Below are positions 1 to 5,478 of a stretch of DNA of 5,478 bases, piece after piece. The notes beneath the pieces are model-generated. The model was not told where the DNA came from and made no database searches. It saw only the letters and a program-made list of their open reading frames with translations. Within the stretch, counting starts at the first letter, position 1, and every line of letters starts with the position of its first letter. The position numbers and the translations under genes were made by a program. Source of the stretch: Flavobacteriaceae bacterium (lineage in GTDB: Bacteria; Bacteroidota; Bacteroidia; Flavobacteriales; Flavobacteriaceae); assembly GCA_947461915.1 (NCBI GenBank), contig CANHNG010000144.1, positions 1 to 5,478 on the forward strand. The letters run 5' to 3'.

Positions 1-1
1 A

Positions 2-79
2 AGCGTTCTAGATGTTTTGTTTAATGAAGGAAAATATGCTTTGGATTATTTGAAAAACCAAAAATTGATTATCAAATAA
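2..79 (+). CDS. C-terminal end of an unidentified plus-strand gene (5' end outside window)
   Basis: An open frame enters from the left edge and runs 25 codons to a TAA stop. The peptide starts SVLDVLFNEG and ends QKLIIK, with a charged, helix-like composition. The codon use is AT-rich like the neighbours, and the frame is the only one on this strand open from the edge to a stop placed just before the convergent EEP gene, which is why I read it as a real gene end. Too little is visible to assign a family. It is convergent with the EEP gene, with only 14 bp between the two stop codons and no hairpin terminator in that gap. Chance openness over 25 codons cannot be excluded. Confidence 0.55.
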   Translation, partial: SVLDVLFNEGKYALDYLKNQKLIIK

Positions 80-93
80 AGTACTACCCTTCC

Positions 94-1140
94 CTATTCC
101 ATTGATAGTTTTGCCATAATTGGATAATGATCAGAATTTTCGAATTCGGGGAAGCTTTCAAATTTTTTGACTGTCATTTTATCATCTGCTAAAACATAAT
201 CGATACGGGCTGGATAATAGCGGAACTTATACGTTGGCCCAAATCCTTTACCGGCTTCTTCAAAGGCATCTTTTAATTTCCCTTTTATATTCCTGTAAAC
301 ATAGGAAAACGCACTGTTATTAAGGTCTCCACAAATAATAATCGGATAAGGACAATCTTTTTTGTGTTCTTTGATCATCTCGGCTTGTTGCTGTTGTTTT
401 TTAAAAGCTTTGCTTATTCTGTTGAAAAGCTTTTGTGATTTTCCTTGATCAATAGCATCGATATTTTCATTTATTTCATTCACGTCGGGCGAAATTTTTA
501 TCGACTGCAAATGCATATTATAGACCCTAATAATGTCTTTCCCTTTTTTGATATCGGCAAAAACAACATTGTTATTGGAATTTGGAAAAACAATATTACC
601 CTGGTCTATAATAGGAAATTTAGAAAAAATAGCCTGTCCAGTCTTGATTTTATTTCCTTCCATAAAAATATACCGATGGCGGTACACTTTCAAATCAATA
701 TTAGCAGAATTAGAAAATTCCTGAATGCACAATATATCAGGATTTTTTTCATTTATAAAGGCTAGGATATTAGCCGGAACATCATCTCTATCCAACCATT
801 TGAAAACGTTGAACAGCCGCACGTTATAACTCATAATTGTAAAATCATTCTCGGTTTCCGGATACTCTTTGGCAGAAAATTTATAGAATTTATTAATAAA
901 TGTAATGCCCATCAAAAGCACCAAACCCGACAAAATCATGCGTTTCTTGAATTGAATTCCCCAATAAATGAAAAACAAGCCATTCAAAATAAAAAACAAT
1001 GGCATAAACAAGGTAAGAACCGATAAAATGGGAAAAACATTTGGCGCCAAAAAAGGCAACGCATAAGCAATAAATGTAGATACAGTAAGTACTACATTCA
1101 AAAGAAACATTATTTTATTAAACCAAGAAAGGTTTTTCAT
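94..1140 (-). CDS. Membrane-anchored endonuclease/exonuclease/phosphatase (EEP) family protein
   Basis: This 348-residue protein has two parts. Residues about 9-31, 37-61 and 67-84 are three hydrophobic membrane segments. The basic KKR after the second suggests an inside loop, so the catalytic part would lie on the periplasmic side (inference). Residues about 100-346 form an EEP (DNase I/sphingomyelinase-like) metal-dependent phosphoesterase domain. The family motifs are visible in order: MSYNV (103-107), the metal-ligand Glu141 in CIQEF, His210 in NMHLQS, GDLN (271-274), RIDYVL (312-317) and SDH (336-338) with the catalytic His338. All key residues are present, so it is probably active. The substrate cannot be told from sequence; members act on nucleic acids, phospholipids or inositol phosphates. 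A lysine/glutamine-rich helical stretch (about 234-262, with QQQQ at 249-252) sits between the His210 and GDLN motifs. The ATG at 1140 follows an A-rich leader and precedes the first membrane segment. It lies downstream of two rhomboid genes and may be co-transcribed with them. Confidence 0.9.
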   Translation of the reverse strand: MKNLSWFNKIMFLLNVVLTVSTFIAYALPFLAPNVFPILSVLTLFMPLFFILNGLFFIYWGIQFKKRMILSGLVLLMGITFINKFYKFSAKEYPETENDFTIMSYNVRLFNVFKWLDRDDVPANILAFINEKNPDILCIQEFSNSANIDLKVYRHRYIFMEGNKIKTGQAIFSKFPIIDQGNIVFPNSNNNVVFADIKKGKDIIRVYNMHLQSIKISPDVNEINENIDAIDQGKSQKLFNRISKAFKKQQQQAEMIKEHKKDCPYPIIICGDLNNSAFSYVYRNIKGKLKDAFEEAGKGFGPTYKFRYYPARIDYVLADDKMTVKKFESFPEFENSDHYPIMAKLSME

Positions 1141-1149
1141 TTTTATTGA

Positions 1150-1200
1150 TTTCAGGTTTCAAGTTTCAGGCTACTCAACTTTAAGCCTGAAACTTCAAAC
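1150..1200. repeat. Tandem and inverted heptamer repeat forming a long hairpin
   Basis: Three perfectly phased 7-bp units lie at 1150-1170 (tttcagg, tttcaag, tttcagg). After a spacer, two units in the opposite orientation follow at 1186-1199 (cctgaaa, cttcaaa). The result is an inverted repeat, 1156-1172 against 1184-1200, pairing at 16 of 17 positions (mismatch 1160/1196) around an 11-nt loop. It fills nearly all of the gap between the second rhomboid and the EEP gene. No T-run follows the stem on either strand, so it does not look like a classical terminator. It may act as an mRNA processing or attenuation element, or simply be an intergenic repeat; the function is unknown. Confidence 0.8.
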
Positions 1201-1204
1201 AACA

Positions 1205-2071
1205 TTACTTCCCTGCTTTAAACAAAAATTCTTTTTCTTCTTTTGTCAGACAATCATAGCCTGAACGACTGATTTTATCTAAAATTTCATCGACTTGCTG
1301 TTGTGTCTTGTCCTTCGTTATAATTTTTGAAATCGGCTTCTGTGTTGGTTTTTTATAATTTTTATGCACCTTTCTGAAAGGTGTAGAAGGTGATTTAGAA
1401 AACAAATTAACGAAAAAATTGATTATGTTAGAAACTATTTTACTCAAATCATTTCCGTTTTGAAGCAATTTAATAAATATAAAACCAAAAAAAGCACCCG
1501 CTAAATGAGCAATATGCCCTCCCGAATTATCCATACGGATTTGCATCAAGTCAATCACAAGAATTACGAGTGTAATATGCCACAGTTTCACGTTTCCAAT
1601 GAGCAACAAACGAACGTTCATTAAAGGACTATAAGTAGTTGTGGCCACTAAAATTGCCATAATCGCTGCCGAAGCACCAACAATAGAAGCACTTAAATTT
1701 AATAAATAATAGCTTGAAACAAATGCTATTCCGGCAAATATGGAACTCAAAACATACAATCCCAGCAATTGCTTTTGGGTGAAAAATGTGAGAAACAAGG
1801 TACTAGAAAAATTCAACACAATCATGTTGAAAAAGATATGCCCGAATCCATCATGAAAGAAAGCATACGTCAAGAGCGTCCAGGGCTTTACAATAAAGAC
1901 AGAAGGATCAGATGACAGCGCAAGCCAATTGGGAAAATCAAATGCTCCAACCCTAAACTGGTAAAAAAAAACTAAGGAAACCAGAAAACAAGCAATATTC
2001 CAGTAGATAAGCCTTTGGGCAGTTCCACCAAATTTATACTGGCTTTTTAAGTCGTCTATTATGCTACTCAT
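1205..2071 (-). CDS. Rhomboid family intramembrane serine protease with C-terminal tail
   Basis: This 288-residue membrane protein has about six hydrophobic segments (roughly 21-38, 78-97, 101-123, 130-146, 161-176, 190-203). Rhomboid hallmarks are present: His73 and the His78/Asn82 pair in HIFFN, the serine motif GASA with Ser134, and His189 in HIAHLAG. Both members of the Ser/His dyad are present, so cleavage of membrane substrates is plausible, although the usual GxSG is GxSA. After the last membrane segment comes a predicted amphipathic helix (about 208-224), a basic linker (230-255) and a tail of about 30 residues with SGYDCLTKEEKEFLF. This tail resembles the short C-terminal domain that I recall from Bacteroidota rhomboids as DUF6576 (from memory). 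The gene starts 53 bp after the first rhomboid's stop, with an A-rich leader (ataaaaaATG) and no Shine-Dalgarno sequence. The pair looks like an old duplication that has diverged strongly. Substrates are unknown. Confidence 0.92.
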   Translation of the reverse strand: MSSIIDDLKSQYKFGGTAQRLIYWNIACFLVSLVFFYQFRVGAFDFPNWLALSSDPSVFIVKPWTLLTYAFFHDGFGHIFFNMIVLNFSSTLFLTFFTQKQLLGLYVLSSIFAGIAFVSSYYLLNLSASIVGASAAIMAILVATTTYSPLMNVRLLLIGNVKLWHITLVILVIDLMQIRMDNSGGHIAHLAGAFFGFIFIKLLQNGNDLSKIVSNIINFFVNLFSKSPSTPFRKVHKNYKKPTQKPISKIITKDKTQQQVDEILDKISRSGYDCLTKEEKEFLFKAGK

Positions 2072-2124
2072 TTTTTATATAATTTTTAAACCTATCGAAA
2101 TAACAAAAAACGAAACTATTATTT

Positions 2125-2871
2125 TTAATTCCAACGATTGTTATTGAATTGATTTTTCTTCCAATACCACATAATAAGGAAGCCAAAAACGGCTCCACCA
2201 ACGTGGGCAAAATGGGCGATTCCACCACCTCCAAAAATGGATTGCCCTGAGACTCCCAAATACAAATCAACCAAAACTAATCCTGGTACAAAATATTTTG
2301 CCTTAATTGGAACTGGAATAAACATCAAAGCCAATTCAGCATTGGGGAACATAAAGGCAAAAGCCACAATGATACCATAAATTGCACCAGAGGCCCCAAC
2401 GGCAGAGCCAAGATAGGCTTCGGTGAAATTTTGCCATTCAGAAACCGATAATAATTCCTGCCATCTGGTGTCAATTTTTCCTTGATTCAAAATTTGCAAA
2501 ATTTCTGATTTCTCAAATCCATTGGCTGTAAGCGTGTTCAACCCCTCCTGAAAGTAGTAATAATTAACTCCGGTGTGCAACAGGGTTGCCCCTAGTCCGC
2601 AAGAAATGTAAAAAAACAAAAACTTTTTGGCACCCCAAAAATGCTCTAAAGCAGACCCGAAGGAAAACAAGGCAAACATATTAAAGAAAATATGCATATA
2701 GCCCCCATGCATGAACATGTGTGTGATAGGCTGCCAATACTGGAAATTTGGATTTTCAGGAAAATACAATGCTAATATTTTATAAGCCGAATCTCCTAGT
2801 GCGAGTGTTCCAATAAAAAAGAGGATATTAATAATAATTAACTGCTTTACCGTTTCGGTTACGTTTCTCAT
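2125..2871 (-). CDS. Rhomboid family intramembrane serine protease (canonical)
   Basis: This 248-residue polytopic membrane protein cleaves transmembrane substrates within the bilayer. The catalytic apparatus is complete: His55, then His60 and Asn64 in HIFFN (oxyanion-side residues), Ser161 in GASG (159-162), and His223 in AHVGG in the last segment. Membrane segments lie at about 10-26, 58-76, 84-103, 158-175, 193-207 and 222-237, the basic six-helix rhomboid fold. An unusual feature is a hydrophilic insert of about 50 residues (103-153) between segments 3 and 4, where compact rhomboids have a short loop. The short C-terminus ends in an asparagine-rich basic tail. The ATG overlaps the mutL stop in an ATGA arrangement, which fixes the start and implies translational coupling to mutL. 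The protein could process membrane-anchored regulators or do quality control; nothing in the sequence names a substrate. Confidence 0.95.
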   Translation of the reverse strand: MRNVTETVKQLIIINILFFIGTLALGDSAYKILALYFPENPNFQYWQPITHMFMHGGYMHIFFNMFALFSFGSALEHFWGAKKFLFFYISCGLGATLLHTGVNYYYFQEGLNTLTANGFEKSEILQILNQGKIDTRWQELLSVSEWQNFTEAYLGSAVGASGAIYGIIVAFAFMFPNAELALMFIPVPIKAKYFVPGLVLVDLYLGVSGQSIFGGGGIAHFAHVGGAVFGFLIMWYWKKNQFNNNRWN

Positions 2872-4712
2872 AGTGCAAATTTTTTGTCTAAATCGTCCAC
2901 GCGCATGGTGATGAAAGTGGGTTTCTGAAATGGGGAAACATTGGGATCTTTACAGGCAAAAAGCCCGTTTATCAAGTTTTCCTGTTCTTTTTGTGTTAAA
3001 TAAGTTCCAGTTTTTACGGCCAAACTTCGTGCCATAGATTTGGCAATCGTATCGTTTTGGCTGAAACTACTTTCCGGAATTCCGTCCTGCAAATCGCTCA
3101 AAAGCTCTTCTAATACCCGCGAAGCTTCACTTTCCGAAACGTTGACCGGCAATCCCGAAATCACAACACTGTCTTCGTTGGTCTCCTCAAAAACAAAACC
3201 CGTATTGGTCAAGGAAGGTTTTAATTCAGTTATCAACTGCATTTCTCCATTAGAAAAATACAAATGTAACGGAAACAACAACTGTTGGCTGGACGCCAAA
3301 TGAACCGTAATGCTCGTCAGAAACTGTTCGTACAAAATGCGTTGATGGGCCCGTTGTTGGTCCACAATTATCATTCCTGATTTTATGGGGTTTACAATGT
3401 ATTTTTTATGGATTTGGTATGTTTTATGAACTGCTTGATCCACGTCTTCCTGATGAAAGAGAGATGATGTCATCTCCTCATTTTCGAAAGTCATCGTTTC
3501 AACTTCTTCGGAATCATGCTTCAAACCCACATACAAACTTTCCCAGTTTGGAGCTTGTTCGGGTTTTCTGTAACTAGTGAAATGTTTATTGGGCTTATCT
3601 TCTTCCGAAAAGGGATTAAAACTGCCGTCTACTTGAATCGTCGGCGTAGCGGCTTCCACATCTTTGTAATGATAGGGCGTGTCCAAATTGGAATCACGCT
3701 CAAAATCTAAAATTGGCGCCACATTAAATTGTCCCAAACTGTGTTTTATAGAAGCTCGTAAAATCGCATACAATGCATGCTCATCGTCAAACTTGATTTC
3801 TGTTTTAGTGGGGTGAATATTGATGTCAATCGTATTGGGGGGTACCGTTAAATATAAAAAATAACTGGGTTGAGCGCCATCTTTCAAAAGTCCGTCATAA
3901 GCCGCCATCACAGCATGGTGCAAATAACCACTTTTTATGAAGCGATCATTGACAAAGAAAAACTGTTCTCCCCTATTTTTCTTGGCAAACTCGGGCTTAC
4001 AAGCAAAACCTTGGATGCTTACAATCTCCGTTTCTTCGTTCACGGGAACCAATTTTTCATTGGTTTTACCAGAAAAAACAGCAACAATACGCTGTCTTAA
4101 ACTGGACGGAGGCAAATTAAACATATCGCTGCCGTTGTGATAAAACGTAAAATATATTTTGGGATGTGCCAAAGCCACGCGTTGAAATTCGTCAATAATA
4201 TGGCGGTATTCTACCGTATCCGACTTTAAGAAATTGCGACGAGCAGGAATATTAAAAAACAAGTTTTTGACACCAAACGAAGTTCCCTTTGGCAAAACTG
4301 CTACGTCTTGTGACACAAATTTGCTACCTTCGATGACAATATGTGTTCCCAGTTCTTCCTGATCTTGTTTGGTTTTCATTTCTACATGGGCAATTGCAGC
4401 AATGGATGCTAATGCTTCACCGCGAAACCCTTTGGTATGCAAAGAAAAAAGGTCTTCGGCCTGACGAATTTTAGAAGTCGCGTGACGTTCAAAACACAAA
4501 CGTGCATCAGTAACGCTCATTCCTGATCCGTTATCAATGACCTGAACCAGCGATTTTCCGGCATCCTTAATTATCAACTTCACATCGGTTGCCCTAGCAT
4601 CAACGGCATTTTCCAGCAATTCCTTAACCACCGAAGCCGGTCGCTGAACAACTTCACCAGCGGCAATTTGATTGGCAACATGATCGGGAAGTAATTGAAT
4701 GATACTCGACAT
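2868..4712 (-). CDS. mutL: DNA mismatch repair protein MutL
   Basis: MutL couples MutS mismatch recognition to downstream excision. The 614-residue length is normal. The N-terminal GHKL ATPase is intact: IAAGEVV (16-22), ELLENAVDA with the general base Glu31 and Mg ligand Asn35, DNGSGM (60-65), ATSKI (78-82), GFRGEAL (95-101) and GTSFGV (143-148). The transducer domain runs to about 333 and contains NIHPTK (298-303) with its conserved lysine. A poorly conserved acidic linker (about 338-425) leads to the C-terminal dimerisation domain. There the latent-endonuclease motif DQHA(X)2E(X)4E reads DQQRAHQRILYE (451-462), with His and the first Glu replaced by Gln. The later metal-site motifs are also altered (ARSLAVK 561-567; SPFQKP 593-598). 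QQLLFP (476-481) fits the QX2(L/I)XP clamp-binding motif. The start is fixed by the family N-terminus. The stop overlaps the rhomboid start by 4 bp. Confidence 0.98.
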   Translation of the reverse strand: MSSIIQLLPDHVANQIAAGEVVQRPASVVKELLENAVDARATDVKLIIKDAGKSLVQVIDNGSGMSVTDARLCFERHATSKIRQAEDLFSLHTKGFRGEALASIAAIAHVEMKTKQDQEELGTHIVIEGSKFVSQDVAVLPKGTSFGVKNLFFNIPARRNFLKSDTVEYRHIIDEFQRVALAHPKIYFTFYHNGSDMFNLPPSSLRQRIVAVFSGKTNEKLVPVNEETEIVSIQGFACKPEFAKKNRGEQFFFVNDRFIKSGYLHHAVMAAYDGLLKDGAQPSYFLYLTVPPNTIDINIHPTKTEIKFDDEHALYAILRASIKHSLGQFNVAPILDFERDSNLDTPYHYKDVEAATPTIQVDGSFNPFSEEDKPNKHFTSYRKPEQAPNWESLYVGLKHDSEEVETMTFENEEMTSSLFHQEDVDQAVHKTYQIHKKYIVNPIKSGMIIVDQQRAHQRILYEQFLTSITVHLASSQQLLFPLHLYFSNGEMQLITELKPSLTNTGFVFEETNEDSVVISGLPVNVSESEASRVLEELLSDLQDGIPESSFSQNDTIAKSMARSLAVKTGTYLTQKEQENLINGLFACKDPNVSPFQKPTFITMRVDDLDKKFAL

Positions 4713-4721
4713 TAAAAAAGT

Positions 4722-4742
4722 GTTTGAGGTTTGAGGCTTTTG
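4722..4742. repeat. Short tandem heptamer repeat in the mutL leader
   Basis: Two exact 7-bp units (gtttgag at 4722-4728 and 4729-4735) are followed by a degenerate third (gcttttg). Read on the mutL strand the unit is cctcaaa, close to the cctgaaa/cttgaaa units before the EEP gene. It lies about 10 bp before the mutL start codon, inside the predicted 5' untranslated region. Function is unknown. Confidence 0.6.
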
Positions 4743-4756
4743 AAAACCAAAGTGTG

Positions 4757-4764
4757 CAAATTTA
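4757..4764 (-). promoter_or_regulatory. Predicted Bacteroidota-type -7 promoter element for mutL
   Basis: On the minus strand the sequence is TAAATTTG followed by CAC, an exact match to the Bacteroidota primary sigma factor (sigma-ABfr) -7 consensus TAnnTTTG. It is 45 bp before the mutL ATG and downstream of the ribH terminator, as expected for a promoter of the mutL operon. Transcription would start near 4750. No clear TTTG -33 element is seen at the usual distance upstream, so strength cannot be judged. Confidence 0.6.
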
Positions 4765-4800
4765 AGGAATTTCTATTCTGTTTATAGTTTAGTTATTCAC

Positions 4801-4846
4801 AAAAAAATTAAAAAACCTATACCATTAGTAGATGAGTATAGGTTTT
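4801..4846 (-). terminator. Rho-independent terminator of ribH
   Basis: Twenty bases after the ribH stop, 4812-4822 and 4836-4846 form a perfect 11-bp stem (aaaacctatac / gtataggtttt). The loop can be tightened by a further cat/atg pairing with one bulged base, leaving a 6-nt loop. On the minus strand the stem is followed by a T-rich run (complement of 4801-4811, ending in seven T). The position between ribH and the mutL promoter separates two transcription units. Confidence 0.85.
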
Positions 4847-4865
4847 AGATTTACATATTTTGACT

Positions 4866-5435
4866 TTACTCCTCTAACAGAGGTAAACCTTCTATCTGCA
4901 ATGGCCCAGTTGATATCAATTGTTGATTTTTATACTGGTGACTGAACGAGGCTTGATGTCTTAAATAAGCCATTTTAATGGCAGCTATAGCAGCTTCGGT
5001 ACCTTTATTGCCATGTTTTCCACCGCTTCTATCTATGGATTGTTGCATGTTATTATCCGTTAAAACGCAAAAAATAACGGGGATGTCTGACTCTATATTC
5101 AAGTCTTTTATTCCTTGCGAAACGGCTTCACAAACAAAATCAAAATGTTTGGTTTGTCCTTGAATCACACAACCAATAGCGATTACGGCATCCACGTTTT
5201 GGGTCTGCAACATCTTTTTGGCGCCATAAATCAATTCAAAACTTCCAGGAACATTCCATCGAATGATGTGTTCTGACGGCACCTCATTGTCTAAAAGTCC
5301 TGTAACTGCTCCAAAACAAAGCCCTTCAGTTATGGTATCATTCCACTCTGAAACAACAATCCCAAACCGAAAATTATTCGCGTTTGGGATTGTGTTTTTA
5401 TCGTATTCAGATAAGTTTTTATTTATGGTTGCCAT
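4866..5435 (-). CDS. ribH: 6,7-dimethyl-8-ribityllumazine synthase (lumazine synthase, RibH)
   Basis: The enzyme condenses 5-amino-6-ribitylaminouracil with 3,4-dihydroxy-2-butanone 4-phosphate to give 6,7-dimethyl-8-ribityllumazine, the penultimate step of riboflavin synthesis in the cytosol. Family motifs are in order: SEWND (29-33, with Trp31 at the aromatic ring-stacking position), PGSFEL (63-68), GCVIQGQTKHFDFV (88-101) with catalytic His97, and DRSGGKHGNKG (135-145) with the phosphate-binding Arg136. Members assemble as pentamers or 60-mer shells. At 189 residues it is longer than the usual 150-160: about 15-20 extra residues at the N-terminus and about 30 after the core helix (160-189, ending in PLLEE). 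The start at 5435 follows an A-rich leader (aaattaaaATG); no Shine-Dalgarno sequence is seen. It is followed by its own terminator, and its promoter lies beyond or at the window edge. Confidence 0.98.
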   Translation of the reverse strand: MATINKNLSEYDKNTIPNANNFRFGIVVSEWNDTITEGLCFGAVTGLLDNEVPSEHIIRWNVPGSFELIYGAKKMLQTQNVDAVIAIGCVIQGQTKHFDFVCEAVSQGIKDLNIESDIPVIFCVLTDNNMQQSIDRSGGKHGNKGTEAAIAAIKMAYLRHQASFSHQYKNQQLISTGPLQIEGLPLLEE

Positions 5436-5478
5436 TTTAATTTGGATTAAAATTAAATTTAGATCTTTAGAGTTTAAA

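Noticed and set aside
445..765. Plus-strand open frame of 106 codons opposite the EEP gene
   Set aside because: It lies wholly inside a gene with complete catalytic motifs on the other strand, and its product has no recognisable domain.
1156..1200. Hairpin read as a terminator of the second rhomboid
   Set aside because: The stem is strong but no T-run follows on either strand, and the 7-bp periodicity is better explained as a repeat.
1670..1672. Second rhomboid as an inactive pseudoprotease because of GASA
   Set aside because: The catalytic Ser134 and His189 and the His78/Asn82 pair are all present; Gly to Ala after the serine alone is not enough to call it inactive.
2072..2124. Promoter for the second rhomboid in the 53-bp gap (TAGGTTTA)
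   Set aside because: One mismatch to the -7 consensus and no properly spaced -33 element; read-through from mutL is the simpler explanation.
2064..2270. Minus-strand open frame of 68 codons between and within the rhomboid genes
   Set aside because: It mostly overlaps the canonical rhomboid's 3' end in another frame, including the codons of its catalytic His region, and resembles no known protein.
3040..4140. Several plus-strand open frames of 64-87 codons opposite mutL
   Set aside because: They are antisense to a clearly functional MutL reading frame, have no leader or promoter signal, and have cysteine/serine-rich shadow compositions.
4978..5163. Plus-strand open frame of 61 codons opposite ribH
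   Set aside because: It is antisense to the conserved RibH core motifs and has no independent support.
5454..5461. TAAATTTA upstream of ribH as a -7 promoter element
   Set aside because: It lacks the final G of TAnnTTTG, is a palindrome expected in AT-rich DNA, and lies only 19 bp from the start, with the window ending before a -33 element could be judged.

Overview
The window looks like a chromosomal segment from a Flavobacterium-like member of the Bacteroidota. It is AT-rich, the starts are preceded by A-rich leaders without clear Shine-Dalgarno sequences, one promoter has the Bacteroidota -7 form TAnnTTTG, and the proteins have a flavobacterial character. These are mainly housekeeping genes. 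I see no mobile element, CRISPR array, tRNA, rRNA or defence system.

Layout, from the right edge to the left, nearly all on the minus strand: ribH (lumazine synthase, riboflavin synthesis) ends in a strong rho-independent terminator. A promoter and a short heptamer-repeat leader then precede mutL (mismatch repair). The mutL stop overlaps the start of a canonical rhomboid intramembrane serine protease (ATGA overlap). After 53 bp comes a second, divergent rhomboid with a C-terminal tail. A 64-bp gap holding tandem and inverted heptamer repeats leads to a membrane-anchored endonuclease/exonuclease/phosphatase (EEP) family protein. At the far left the last 25 codons of a plus-strand gene converge on the EEP gene with a 14-bp gap.

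The terminator after ribH and the promoter before mutL suggest that ribH is a separate transcription unit. mutL, the two rhomboids and perhaps the EEP gene probably form one unit (inference). The functional link is not obvious: a cytosolic DNA-repair factor is translationally coupled to a membrane protease.

Points worth a second look: the MutL C-terminal domain has lost the signature metal-binding residues of the MutL latent endonuclease but keeps a plausible sliding-clamp motif; the adjacent rhomboids differ at the catalytic motif (GASG versus GASA) and in their extra segments; and a 7-bp repeat family occurs just upstream of two start codons. None amounts to clear evidence of a new system.
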